A DNA stretch of 64,000 nucleotides from Blasia pusilla (Eukaryota > Marchantiophyta > Marchantiopsida > Blasiales): contig CM114272.1 in assembly GCA_050084515.1 (NCBI GenBank), positions 7,626,001 through 7,690,000 on the forward strand, given 5' to 3'. Position 1 is the stretch's first letter. Every line of letters begins with the position of its first letter. Positions 1 through 12,300 of this stretch are shown one piece after another. Both the position numbers and the translations under genes were made by a program. The notes beneath the pieces are model-generated. The model had not been told where the DNA came from and ran no database searches. It saw nothing but the letters and a program-made list of their open reading frames with translations.

Positions 1-1077
1 CATATGTACACACACCTTATATAGAGAGACAAAACCACTTGCTGAATCTGCTGGGATAAAGCAATCGCGAAGATGCTCAAAAACCATCACTGATAGCCCG
101 CTTGTTGATAAGCGAGGAGGATGCAGAATATCCCTTGTGAAAACCTCCAAGTCAAGCTCTAATTCAAGGTCCGCTGTATAGTCTTCCATAAAAGATGGAG
201 CATCGCCACTTGAAGGAGGATGAAGAGCTTCGAAGAGAGCCACTTTTTTTGCACTTGGAACCGCCGGAGAAAGAGGACCCAATGCTCGAGCTGCAGGTGA
301 AAACTCACCAACCTGCCCCAAAAGTAGACTTCGTCGAAGGCGTTGTTGTATTGAAGGCCTCCCGTGATTGGCATGTTGAGTGGGATGAGCTGCAGCTAAG
401 GCCTCTGCTCGAAGTACATGCTTATTTTTAAGATTCTCCCAATCCCCAGACATAAAGCGTTGAATACGTGTGGAGGTTTCACGATGACCCATTGCACCAT
501 CCCTTGGAGGGAGGACTAAAACTCATTGTGGGAAGAGTAATATGAAATACCAAGAATTTATATCTGTGGGATCTCGCGCTAACCCTTCTAATGGGAAAAG
601 CAAAGCTTGTTGGGTGATGGGGCGAAGAGCAATAGGAATGCGAGTGTAGAGTCTAAGATGAGGAAGACATGGATGGAAAGAGCGAAGGAGATCGATTTCT
701 CTTAACCAAGTCCAAGCAGTTGTTGTGGGGAGTGTAGTAGGAAGTGATATCGGGTTAGGGATTGAAGATCCATGCATGGATCGACAGTATCGCTGATGTC
801 TTTTGATCCCACTAGGAGCAAACTCCTTACCATAAGGTATGCAACGAATCTTTGGTACAAATGGAGAAGTAGAGGGGTTACAAGGAGAGGAGGTAGGAGG
901 TGCAAGAGGTGGTGATGGCCGACGATGAGGGGATAAGTAGGTTGGGGAAGGAGGAGGAGGAGGAAGAGGGGAGATTCGGGTAGAATAGATGGGAGTTGGA
1001 AGCAAGGGCGTAGATGAGATATGTGGGGGGATGGTAAAGTAAAGGATTCGGTAATAATGGATCAAGGTTAGGCTCAA
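1..1077 (-). mobile_element. Non-LTR retrotransposon remnant: N-terminal and pre-RT region, truncated by window edge
   Basis: Read on the minus strand, one frame runs from 1077 to position 1, interrupted by a single TGA at 523-525. It begins with a proline/serine-rich stretch, followed by a C2H2-like finger (C, then YGKEF, GI, H and a final C) whose second cysteine is a tyrosine. Then comes a helical segment of the kind found just upstream of reverse transcriptase in many LINE-like elements, including GDWENL, RRSLLLGQVGEFSPAARAL and SGLSVMVFEHL. The catalytic RT motifs would lie beyond the left edge. Assignment to a reverse-transcriptase element rests on family knowledge of this pre-RT region and not on a seen active site. 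The lost finger cysteine and the stop codon point to an inactive copy. Upstream proline/serine-rich sequence in another frame (1074-1511) may be its shifted 5' part. Confidence 0.6.
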
Positions 1078-1559
1078 GAGGACAAGGAGGGCGAAGAAGG
1101 GAGAAGAGGAGAGTCCGGAAGAAATGTAGTGAGTGTAATGGGTGTATTAGCATCTGGAGGAAAATGGCGAGATCTACGATGAGGAGGTGAACCAGGGGGA
1201 GAGCTTACGACTGTAGGAGGGCGTGTAAGACTAGATAAGCGAGTAGATGGAGAATCCAACTCCATATGTGATGACGTAGAAGTAAAGGTAGGCAAGTCAT
1301 CGAAGACACGAAAATACATATGAAACGTGGTTTGGAGAAGGCATGAGGATAACGAGCAAAGCGAAAGTAGTGGAATTTGTCCAAAAGAAATTGAGATGGA
1401 GAGATGAAGATTAGGCAATACCAAATTATGATTGAAAGTTACTATAAGAAAAATATAAAAAGCAATTGAAAAGGAAAAGTGATCTATATGATATCGGAAG
1501 AGGTGGCTCAAGAATATGAATTTCTAATGTCCTTAAGGAGATGACAAACGTATATAGGG

Positions 1560-1651
1560 GCGAAATAGTAAGGTAAGGAGTTGGAAGAGCAAGGAAGACT
1601 TTTGGGCGAAATTGTAAGGTAAGGAGTTGGAAGAGGAAGGAAGACTTTTGG
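1560..1651. repeat. 46-bp tandem duplication
   Basis: Two copies (1560-1605 and 1606-1651) differ at only a few bases. The unit contains AAGGTAAGGAGTTGGAAGAG and ends in GACTTTTGG. It lies outside any recognised gene, just upstream (in minus-strand sense) of the retroelement remnant. Confidence 0.85.
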
Positions 1652-1909
1652 GAGGAATTGACCTCAAACAAACCCGTACATAAAAATAGGCGCTTAAGAG
1701 AAGGAAGAAAAAATAGAGCACCTATTTGACATCAAAAGAACCATACCATCGAAACAAACCCAAAAATTATGAAGGAAATTGGAAAAGAAAAGGATGCAAA
1801 TAGTAAATGAGCCACCCACAATAACGACTAAAAAGGAATGAGTTATTAATATTGGACCGGCCCGTATCAAAAGATCCAATGGTAACCTGTATAATTCTAT
1901 GAGAGCGCT

Positions 1910-2395
1910 ATGATGATGTCCGGAGTCCCAAGAACTTTGGAAAACTTTATCTCAACGGGAGTGACTAGCTCTCGGGAGATGGAAAAAAAGACGACTAAAC
2001 CTGAAGTCGAGAAGAGGAACCTCTCGGGTAATCCCCATGTCCGAAGCTTTCTCGCGGCTCTAAATTTTACCGGTGAACATGTCGTCGGGTTTTATAATTT
2101 CGGTATTCTCTTGTCGTGTTGGACGGGTTTTACTTGTGCTCCTGCGTCTGTGGCAAATCGGTTCTATCTTAAGAATTTGAGCAATGCTACGCCCAAATTT
2201 CATTCAGGAGGCACCATCACATCTTACCGCTGCGAATTCCCCTGCTGTTTGACTTCGGCATGTCGTCAGCTGGGCATGCAACTCACTCCTGCTTCGTCTC
2301 CACGTCCTTCACTACGCAGTGGATGGGTTCTAGATCCCAAGAAAGACAAGGTAGGAAGTGTAGTTGTTACGCAGTGGATGGGTTCTAGATCCTAA
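1910..2395 (+). other. Unassigned 161-codon open frame
   Basis: An open frame begins with three methionines and encodes a 161-residue peptide that I cannot relate to a family. It has no signal peptide, and its 3' end runs into a 55-bp tandem duplication, which supplies both the last residues and the stop. It may be a chance frame or a single exon; there is no supporting context. The rest of 1100-2300 shows no convincing gene. Confidence 0.15.
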
Positions 2396-2422
2396 GAAAG
2401 ATAAGGTAGGAAGTGTAGTTGA
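2313..2422. repeat. 55-bp tandem duplication
   Basis: Two nearly identical 55-bp copies start at about 2314 and 2369, each carrying CAGTGGATGGGTTCTAGATC and GTAGGAAGTGTAGTTG. Only a few substitutions separate them, so the duplication is recent. Confidence 0.85.
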
Positions 2423-4290
2423 ATTATTGAGACCCGGACCACGAGAAAATCACTTCAAAGAGCGGAAAGAAGATAAGAAAATAATGTTCTATTGAAAACT
2501 TGGGAGTAAAAGAAAGTTGCCACAAAGAAAATATCTCAATTTCGTGGTCAATACTCATTGTTTCCAAAATGAGTAAATTTCTTTTCTGGTATAGTTTCTT
2601 CTGCCCTACGTTATGCTATGTTTCCCCATTACCCCTATGCGAATCAGCAATTTAGCCAGATTCTATATTGGAGAAATATTTATCTAGATTCTATAATAGG
2701 GAAATACATGCATTCATGGATTTCGAAGTTTTTCTTAATGGTTCAGAGAGAGAATATTCTTCCGGAGCATTTGGAGAGAATTAGCAAGGGGTAATTATTT
2801 GTGGGAAGAGGCTGAGGAAGGAAGGCATACAGTAATAATATAATACGAAGAGAGTATACAGCATAATACAATAGGAGTAAGGTAATCATTCGTGGGAAGC
2901 TGAGAACCTTATTGAAAAATTATCGCACTTCCATAGAATCAGTATCATATATCATTTAGATCTGCCGGGATTAGAAGCACTATTTTCTTAGCATGCACAT
3001 GAATCATCCGTATTTCTTCATGCCAAGAGCTGTTAGAGTCCATAAATGGTACTAATGCAGTTAGTACCATGTTTGGGTAAACAGGAGGGTTCCTTCCATC
3101 GATAGAGGGTTTGAGATTCCATTTCAACCACTTTCCATCTCACGGGATCGATGGTGCTACCCAAGGCCTCGCGGTTCTCGATCAGCGATGAACATGATGA
3201 TGAGTGCGCACGGTGGGGCCTCGCGGAGCTCGGTGATGCCTCCTAAGAGACGATAGACTATTAGAATCCGGAGGTCATGACTGCTGAGCGGATCGACCTG
3301 TGCTTTTTATATATAGATAGATAGATGTATGTACATGGGACCTCTTGAGAGCAGGAGGAAGTCGCACAAGCGTTTCCACGTCCCCATGCGCTGCAGTAGC
3401 ATGATCGCGCCGCTTATTTGGCTCACAATCGTGATTACGCCCGCGGCCATGGGCCGCAGCAGCTGCAGGAGCGAAGGTTGGGCAGCTGATCGGGCTTGAT
3501 GGGAGGATCACTCACAGCCGACTCCCTATCCGCGTGTGAGCGACTGCAGGGGGAGTGCTCCATATGACTCAAGTGATCGAGCTTGGTACTTGGCTCGAGT
3601 GTGTCTTTGACACTCCGGATGATTCCGAAGCGAGCTAAGGGCGATCTTCTATCCACGGCTGATCATGCTTTGCTACTTCGTGCGAGGCATGCCTGCAGCC
3701 ATAAGCATGTATACCGTAGTTTTATTAGTCTAGCGCACTGGGATCTGTGGATGTGGATGTAGTGGTTCATAGCTCACGCGGATCGGTGGGTTGTGGATGT
3801 AGATGTAGTAGTGGTTCGACTAGGTACCTGGGCTCGACTCGATCTACAGGTGTATGGAAAAAGTTTCAGAGGAAGGAAGGGGAGGATGCTTCGGGAATTC
3901 GGTCTACTTTTCAGTAGAAGCAAGAACTCTTGCGGGAGCTTCGGCATGAGACGATGAATTCTGGTGTCGATGGATGGAGACGATCGATTCTCAGAGCCGC
4001 AAGAATGTATTGCTACACTTGCGAGATCGGAAGAAAGTCCTCCTTTCCTATGACCGTATCCTGAATCATGACTTTCGTCCAGAGGTAGTATTTAGGTTTA
4101 TTTGAGTTAATTCGGGTAGGATTTACGTTTTCAACCCTCTGGTTGGTTGCGAAGAGAAAGAGCCATCGCTCTAAGATACCCGTAAGGTTTTAGATTCCAC
4201 ACGTAGGTAAAGCTCCGATCGAGACATCGATTACTGCTAGCTGGAAGGAGCCGTTAATAATCGTGCACATGGAGCGAAGTTCGGTGAATT
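2423..4290. other. Intergenic stretch without recognisable gene
   Basis: Short frames on both strands show no family signature. A TATATAGATAGATAGATG microsatellite lies near 3308-3326, and a loosely repeated GTGGATGTGGATGTAGTGGTTC motif occurs twice between 3740 and 3820. I see no RNA gene or transposon domain here. Confidence 0.4.
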
Positions 4291-5743
4291 ATGATCTACA
4301 TTTCTTCAATCAGAGCTGGAGAGTTGGATGGAGTCAACGCATCTCGAATCTGCGAATTGGTACGAGGGAATGCGCGTGTTCTTGCGCATAGTACAAACCA
4401 GCGACATCGAACGGAAGCATTTCTCTTCCATCGAATTGTAGTCAGGAAGGTGAATGTTTCTTCATTTTCTATGATTCTTCTTCCATTTAATTCCTTAGAG
4501 ACCCCATCTACGTACCTTCCACTACCTACCTTCGTCAAGCTGATGGCTACATATTCATTGAAGGATTTTTGGTTCGGAGTCCTTTACTGTGATTCTGTCA
4601 CTTGTTATAGGTTTCGAACAAAGAAATCGACCGATTCATTAGAAACAAAAGACAGTGAGCAAAAAGATCGAGTAGCCCTGTTTCTAGATAGACTTAAATG
4701 TTGCTACATCATGAAGGTCTGGTATGCGGATCGAATAGAGGAGTAAACCTACCTACACTCAAGAGTTCAAGAGTCGGCAAGCTCGATCAACAGATAATTC
4801 GATATGTTCATGAGGACTATGTGGCTAATTCTATATGGTGCCAGGACTGTGTGGATGTGTGTTCGTGCAGAGGTGTGTGCTCCTGGAAAGCGATCGATTC
4901 AGCGCACCTCCGTAATTTATCGAGTTAAGTCAGTCGCCATGGCACCGGCCACAGAATTAGGTCAGGCAAGCGGGAGATGCAGTCGGTTCCGATCGTGGAA
5001 GCCGCGAGCAATAATTCTTAGGTTCTTCCATTCAGAATACCTCAAGGTAATCCACCTCCATCCAAAGACTGCTAGAGAGTGCTACATTCATGACAGTCAG
5101 TCTCACGATGACAGTTCTCGCTCACCATCTCATTTGCGATCAAGATTCTGTTCTACAAGTTAGTGCTCGAACAATTTCGATCTCAGACCTTTGCGAGAAA
5201 CTTTCACTGGCACCACTGGAGCGTTTTGTGCCTTCGACATGCTGTCGTTATAGTCCTGATAGCGCTAGTATGCACAACATGTCACTGAGCTGCATTTCTG
5301 AAGTGAATCCCATCGCTTCATGGGAACTCTTGGCATTGATCTGGCATGTCTCCTTGCAAAGGGTGAGAGGAGTTTTGATTTCTGAGCATAGTTTCTTCTT
5401 CCAGGGATCGGGCCCCGAGTTTCCCAGGCGCCGCTTCAGGTTCCGCTTCGCAAACGTGAAACGTCTCCCCGTTTGGGTATACCGCAGGATTCGAACTCAT
5501 CACGTTCGAAGGAAGGACGGAGGAAAGAAAGTGCCCAACTGCTTCCCCTCTCCCAAGAAACTGGAGGTAGAGACTAAGCGAGATCACGTTCGAAGGAAGG
5601 ACGGAGGAAAGAAAGTGCCCAACTGCTTCCCCTCTCCTAAGAAACTCGAGGTAGAGACTAAACGAGAGACGGAATATTTTGGTAGAAAGTTGTGTTAAGA
5701 GCGAAATTTGGAAGGAATTTGGAGTCCACTCATGCTTTCCCAT
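4291..5743. other. Unassigned region with overlapping medium-length frames
   Basis: Plus-strand frames of 151, 119 and 202 codons (4291-4746, 4804-5163, 5090-5698) and a minus-strand frame of 141 codons (5318-5743) overlap here. None matches a family I can name. The long frames at 5318-5743 exist on both strands largely because an 84-bp repeat with a length divisible by three keeps both open. The style (moderate GC, long overlapping frames, no introns) could fit an organelle-derived insertion, but I see no organellar gene to prove it. Confidence 0.25.
5501..5668. repeat. 84-bp tandem duplication, codon-length unit
   Basis: Copies at 5501-5584 and 5585-5668 are nearly identical and begin CACGTTCGAAGGAAGGACGG. 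The 84-bp unit equals 28 codons, so any frame open through one copy stays open through both; in one plus-strand frame each copy reads HVRRKDGGKKVPNCFPSPKK and then a few more residues. Confidence 0.9.
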
Positions 5744-6193
5744 TGTTTCATGACGGGCGCATTACTATAGAATTTCATAGCATTATTATTATTCTTCTTC
5801 TATATTATGATGACATTTCTTATGTAAAAAACTGAAGCCTTTCTTAGGGTTTCAATTTTGACACATTTTCAAGAATTAAAGCACTTCACAGGGATAATTT
5901 TATACAAAATAATCCGCACCTAATAAGTGCTCTCGTTAGATTTGTTAGAGTTGTTCTAGGTAGTTTTAAATAACCTCTTTACGAGGATACTTCGTTTTTT
6001 AAAGGCTTACACTTGTAAGGTAATTATCTAGAGTTATCTAGAACAAAATGGTTTTGGTATGGAAAGAAATTTAGCATAAATTTCTTTTATACATAAGAGG
6101 ATGCAATTTTTTTTCTACCTACTCTTAGTGTGACTCATGTTACTAGATTTCTAAAAGGCATTTTTGGGTGACAAAATTAATACTAATATTGCA

Positions 6194-6275
6194 TACTGAT
6201 AGGGATATGTGTTATTGAAATATGAATTATAGGATCCCTGTAATTCATATTTCAAAACACATATCCTGACCAGTA
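6194..6275. repeat. Long imperfect hairpin, about 40-bp arms
   Basis: The left arm (6194-6233) and right arm (6236-6275) are reverse complements at roughly 85-90 percent with almost no loop. Both arms contain the core GATATGTGTT and AAATATGAATTA in opposite orientation. The flanks are AT-rich and hold no gene. It may be a folded-back small transposon, a small-RNA hairpin precursor, or a template-switch product. Confidence 0.8.
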
Positions 6276-6357
6276 CATATAAAATAAAAGATCTTAGGCC
6301 AATTCACAATTTCAGGAATATTATTCTAATGTGCTGTCTTGTGTATGAAGCTTTGTA

Positions 6358-9300
6358 ATGGATGCCTTAGAGTTCCCTTCCCAAATGCTGGAGGTTGGAG
6401 CAAGATTATGGTTCCCTCGGGTTGGAGAAAGGTGGGAGGAATGGACTTGCAAAATTGATCCTTCTAGCAAGAAATTGCCTAATTGCTAGAGTGTCCATGT
6501 TATAATTATAATTATATTATCATAATGGCAAGAATAAGTATTAGATTGCATATTGGGAAATAAGTCTTAGAGATTAAAGGGTTATAATTTAGGATTCAAT
6601 ACTTCGATTAGAAAGAGTTTTCTTGAGAGAATGATGTTCCTCCAGCCACTTTAATATGAAAATGATTTTTTCTAGTGAAGTCTTGTTGCCCATTCTTGGT
6701 CACACCTAGTAGTGATGCAAAGGCCCACTCAATCATAGAAGTATTAGTATCTATTTTTAGAGAGAGATCTATTAGTATTTTATGTAATAAGCCTTATGTA
6801 AGTGAAGTTGAAAGTATTTTTTTCATGGATGCTTGGTTAGTATTTGAAGTAAATATTAATATCTATTCATTTCTCCTTTAAATCACCAAATTTTTAGTAA
6901 GATTAATATGGCATAGAATATTTTGCTAACATAAATTTGTCAATGAAAAATTTCAAATTAGTGGTGTAAGGTCAGGGTTCAAAGGTTGAATTGGGATTTG
7001 CACTTATGTAACTATGATCTTTTATCTGCCCAGGTTAGGGAAAAGATGCCTCCTCAAAGTGTGGAAGGAAAAAAGTACGAGAATTCAATGAGGATTGAAA
7101 GCATGGGCAGCTCCAACCAGTCCACCCTTGGCCCCTATAGAAAGACTTTAAGTGAAAGGTCTATTGATTATTCAGGAGAATCTCAAGAAGAGGTTAGTAA
7201 TTGTCCCATAATTTAATTAGGAATCACCTCGTACAGGGCAAGGAGAACTTAGTCTATTTACTTTGTTAAGTACAACATTTCTTTTATCACCTTATCGGGC
7301 TCATAAATTATGCATACTTTATCATGTAAGAGAGATTTGAGTCCTGTTGGGAAACTTTCTTTGATATTTCAATGAATTCTTATCGCTTCATATCCCATAC
7401 AAATTGTCAATTATAAACTTTCCTCCTCCACAATGTTCTTTTCAGCCTTAGAATTCTACAATAATCCTAATCATGAAGAGAGATCTACAAACCAGCATCA
7501 TGGACAATGGAACATATACAAATAAAAAGTCGTCATAGGACTTTAATGAATTATAAGACTACTAGTTAAAACAAGCCCCAATTTTCACACTATCCTTGAC
7601 TTGAGTTAGAGCATCTAATCCACCTGATAATCGATCGTGCTTATGGCAGAAATTGGTGGAGGTCCCAACCTCAGAAGAGTGCGAGGGAACTTCTAGCATT
7701 CAACCTAATCCAGTGCCTCCCACCTCACCCAACCAACCTTATGAAGAGGCTTCCCAAGAGTCCAGTTGGGAACAAGAGAACACCAAAGAGGTATGTATTT
7801 ATTTAGCTACAAATAAATAATCCTCATGTGGTGAGAAATGAGTATTTTTGCCACCTATGTCCCATGGTATCAATTTCTCCTCCGTTTTCCTCCATTCTCT
7901 TTTTCTCTCCTCTCTTTTGTTGAAGTTTTGGTTGAGAGTAAAGTGGAATGGAGTTCTATCTTGAGTAGATTTGGTATGGGACGAATGTCGCAATCTCAAT
8001 AGATGATAAAGGTTGTGAGAAAACAGATTCTAAGAGCACTTAACTTTTGAAACGAGTAATTTGATCCATTTAGTGGAAATTGTCCAGATTTTACATGATG
8101 AAGCTCATTTGGAGAAGAAGAAAAAACCGAATTCAGAGAAACGAATTCGGAGGGTGTGGAGGAAGCTCTGCGGACAGATTAATGTTACTTTTAATATCAT
8201 AGGGAGTCGTGCACACGGCACTAGTATATCCATGGAAGCTCGCAATTTTATCAACACTCAAAGTGACGAGGTTTGTATTCATACTTAGATCTCGCAGTTC
8301 TCAATCTATGTCTTGACTTTGGTCTCAATGACTAGATTTGCACTTCTATCAACACTCAAAGTGATGAGGTTTGCATTCATACTTAGATATGGCAGTTCTC
8401 AATCTATGTACTAAATTTTGGTGCTGAGGACTAGATTTGCTCTGAGTTCATCCATCCTCTTAAGTATTAGTGGAGCCCTTTGGTTTCTCCTCCACTCTCT
8501 TCCATTCTTTCATCCGTGTATTTGTATTAAGCTCATTTCTTCTCACATCATTTAAGTGAGCATGAAATCCAGACGAAATCTAAAATAGGACCCCATTGTT
8601 TTAAATCATCCAGTACTCCATATTCAAGAGGTTCAGAATTTTAGGGTTTTGGCACACAGCACAGAATATCAGAAGATAGCAGCTTAACTTCGATACGATA
8701 AGCACTAGCTCAAGAGGTTTAGAGAGGATAATTGTGAACATACTAGTGGATATGAGCATCAACACTCTGATTGCTGTCATCGATACCCTGCAGATTCAAG
8801 TAGATGAAACCCAATTTTAGAAGATCTGATTGTTTTCATGGATACCTTGCAGATTCAAGTAGATGAAACCCAATTTAAGAAGATCTGATTGTTGTCATCG
8901 ATACCTTGCAGATTCAAGTAGATGAAACCCAATTTAAGAAGAACTGATTGTTGTCATCGATACCTTGCAGATTCAAGTAGATGAAACCCAATTTAAGAAG
9001 AAACCCTACTCCTCGAGAAGAATTCGAAGAATGTGGAGGAAGCTCGGCAAACAGATTAAGGTTCCATTTAATATCACAAGGAGGAGTGGTCTCATTACTC
9101 GTATTGTTGTATCCGCTCCCGCTTCTCAGAAGTACGAACGGGATGAGTCCAAACCGACTGCAAAGAATCAACGCATAATAGAGGTATGTGGATGAATCTA
9201 GAAGTGACACTTCTCACTTCTTATGAGTGTGTAGACTCTGAGGTCATGTTCATAAATCGAAACGATATCATTCGGAAGTATAGCATAACTATGAGCCGTT

Positions 9301-12300
9301 CATTGAATATGAAAAAGCTTTCAGCTTTGTTTTCAAAGAAAATTCGAAGCTTTCTACAGCTTACATTTCAAAAGCTAAGACGAGTTCCTTAAATTGTTAC
9401 CCATCGTTCAAACCTCTCAAATTTGAAGCAAAGAAAATGTCACATGCTTATTATTTCACCGTCTAAACTGCTTGGTAAATTAGCTCTGGAATAGCCTTCG
9501 ACATGGCATGGGCACATAGATGTACTCTTGTGAAAAATAAGAAATGAAGAGAGGGTTTCAGCTCCACTACAGCTCAGTTTGAAGTAAATGAGGAAACACA
9601 TCCATATCTAGCAACATCTCGAAACAAAATAATCGGTTTCATAATATGTGTTCGGATTGCAAGACTTTTGTTTTCTTGAAGGTTCGAGACTGACTGACTA
9701 ACTAATTCTTACACTTACTCGTGTAAGTCGTCTTCCTGCAGGAGCGCCCGAGCCATTCCCAAAATCAACTACAACTAAGTGAAGATAATTTGACAACTAT
9801 CATCTCAGATGATGGAGAGGAGAGTGGCACTGTCATGTCGACAGTCGTTTCCGATCCTCGAGAAACTGAAGAAAATTAATTGAAGAAACTCCCACGAATT
9901 ACGTCCCACATGCTCCAGATGCTCCAGAGGCGAGTGGCAAATTCCTGAAATCTGTCGCTTCTGAGTCTCGACGAGCTCAGGAAGAAGTAACTGAAGAAGG
10001 TTTCACGAATTTCGCTGGAGATGCCCAAGAGGTGACTGCCGTTCGGACCGACCTTAAGTTCAGTGTTCGGTGTTGTTAGAGTAGAGAGTTTCTTTGGAGA
10101 ATCCCGAAAGTTCGATTAAGTTCTTGAATGCCTCTCGTTGTGAAGATGAGAAGCTTTGTTCTCGTCGGATTCAGACTTGAATTCTGAAGTCGTTGGGTTC
10201 GAGCACCAGTCATGAAAACCTCATGGCAGAAGAACACAAGAGCCCTGAATTGTAGGTTTTCTGTGTTCTGCCGAGACTTCAAGTGTAGTCATTTGGTCTT
10301 AGTAATCTTCAAATCTTCGAGAGACTTGGAGGTTCCTAAGACGTCATGTGAATCAGTCTTCTCATCGTACGTATCGGGCAGTTCGACTCTGTACTCATTC
10401 ATGGGTTGGATGTCCTCTTGCAGATCGTCGAACTCAAGAGCCAGAAGCAGAAATCGTTGACTGAATCGAATTCGAGAAAGGGCTCAGAGTTTCTACCGCC
10501 CGAAGTAACTACTGGCGCTCAACAACTCCATAGCGTCGGTAAATCAACCAGCCTGAAGGATCAGGACCAAGATCCCGATCACGAATCAAAAAATGCAGAG
10601 GATAAGGTGGGCAGGCTCACCGATTTGAAGTTCTTCTTAAGTTGGTTCATTGAGCGTTTAGAATGGACATTCGCTGATAGTTCTTAGGCCATCGATCACT
10701 GGTTTCGATCAAGTAAGGAACACATCCATCGTTGTGCAGGTTCCAGAGATCCAAAAGTTGAGTTCTTTTAAACGAATCCAAACTCTATTCAGGACCCTCG
10801 AAAAAACTGGCTCGAGCTCAACTACGACAAACACTTCGAAGGTTAGTAGGTTTTCTCCCGCACATAGAAGGTGATTAGATGGACTACGGTGATATATTCC
10901 TCATTTATTTAGGTGACAATAATGTGGCGACTAGCACTCAAGGCCATGCATTGCGGGTTGAATCTCTAGATCACAATATGCTGGTCTGATCTGACTGAAA
11001 TTCTGCGCTTTGATGGGGTTTCCTGTAAAGTCATTAAATCTTCGATCTCGATTTGCATTCAAGGCCGTTCGAACGACACATGCACGGATGGTTATTTTCA
11101 TTGTTGATGCACCAGATTTCTTGAGTCAACACCCAATCGGTCATTGATGAACGATTTGCTATTGGAAGGGAGGTCTGAGTTTCGGTTGGGTTCTCGCAGG
11201 TATTCTCCAAGAAAGGGATCTCGTCCGACTCATGTATGTCGTCAGGGAAGGACCCCGAATTCCAGGTTAAGTCGACTCCGTATCGAATAAGCTCCGATGC
11301 TCAGGCTCTTGGATTTTCAGATTTTGATCAAGAGTTCGATCCCAAGCGCTTTCTGTGCACATTTTCCAGTGTGGTCCCAGTTGAAGATGGCACTGTTGAC
11401 AGCTCAGAAGAAGGGATAGAGCTCTTTTTCTTCCATGTGAGAGGCATGGCAGCAATAGTCGGTGTGGGATTACCATTCTGTCGAGTACTGCTCAGAGCAG
11501 ATTCCACGGTGGAAGTGCGAGAAATGGAAGAGAAGGATTGGAAAGAGATCTGGAGACACAACAATCGAGTGCCTGCGCGGCGGCCCTTACTGCTCTTCGA
11601 ATTCCGCAGCAAACAAGATCCCGCCACGAATACCGCAAGCAGTTCCATCGCTCCCTCCTTCCCCGTCCGGAAATCATCGACACCACTGCTTACGGCCGAA
11701 CGCGAGCTCTCTATTTTCGGGCTCGCAGACGACGACGCCTCGGACGTCGAACACCGCAACACAGAAGGCTCCACTCGGGAAAGCGGTTCTCCAGCTCGCA
11801 GCTCCACTTGGATAACGTCGCTGCTCGAGATCTTGAGAGGCGAGAAAGACGGCATCAAACTGGCAGTGGAACTGTCGTCGAGCTTGAAGGGGGGAGCGAA
11901 GAGGTCTGAAGTCGACGGATCCGAAGAGCCTTCGAAGGTCAAGAGTTTGGCAGATGGAGTTCGAATTCAGAGCGACCGTAATTGGTCCTCGAACAATCTG
12001 GGCTCTCTTACATTCTACAACTCTGCGGGTGAGTTCAACACCAGCGATAACCCGATGTACGCGATGGACGAAGAATTAGAAAGTCGTGGGGTACGGAACT
12101 CGACGGCCCAAGTTTCGAACCAGACGCGAGTGAGGGTGAGAGTGATACTGCATCCCAAAGGAAGTAGTCTTCACAGAAAAGAATACTGCGAGAACTTCAT
12201 CACATCTCCGGGTCCTATCGTCTCTTACCCGCAAGGATCAAAAGCGGAGACGAAGCACGTAATCGCGAAGGATCTGGGAGACGACCTATGGACCGGCGAC

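Noticed and set aside
5318-5743. Protein-coding gene on either strand
   Set aside because: Both strands are open across a repeat whose length is a multiple of three, so openness is not evidence of coding; no homologous family recognised.
9186-9392. 68-codon frame after exon 8971-9183
   Set aside because: It begins inside the donor consensus GTATGTGG and has no acceptor or motif; treated as intron.
11328-11942. 204-codon minus-strand frame
   Set aside because: It lies antisense inside the terminal exon of the modular gene and has no family motif; an expected shadow of a long coding exon.
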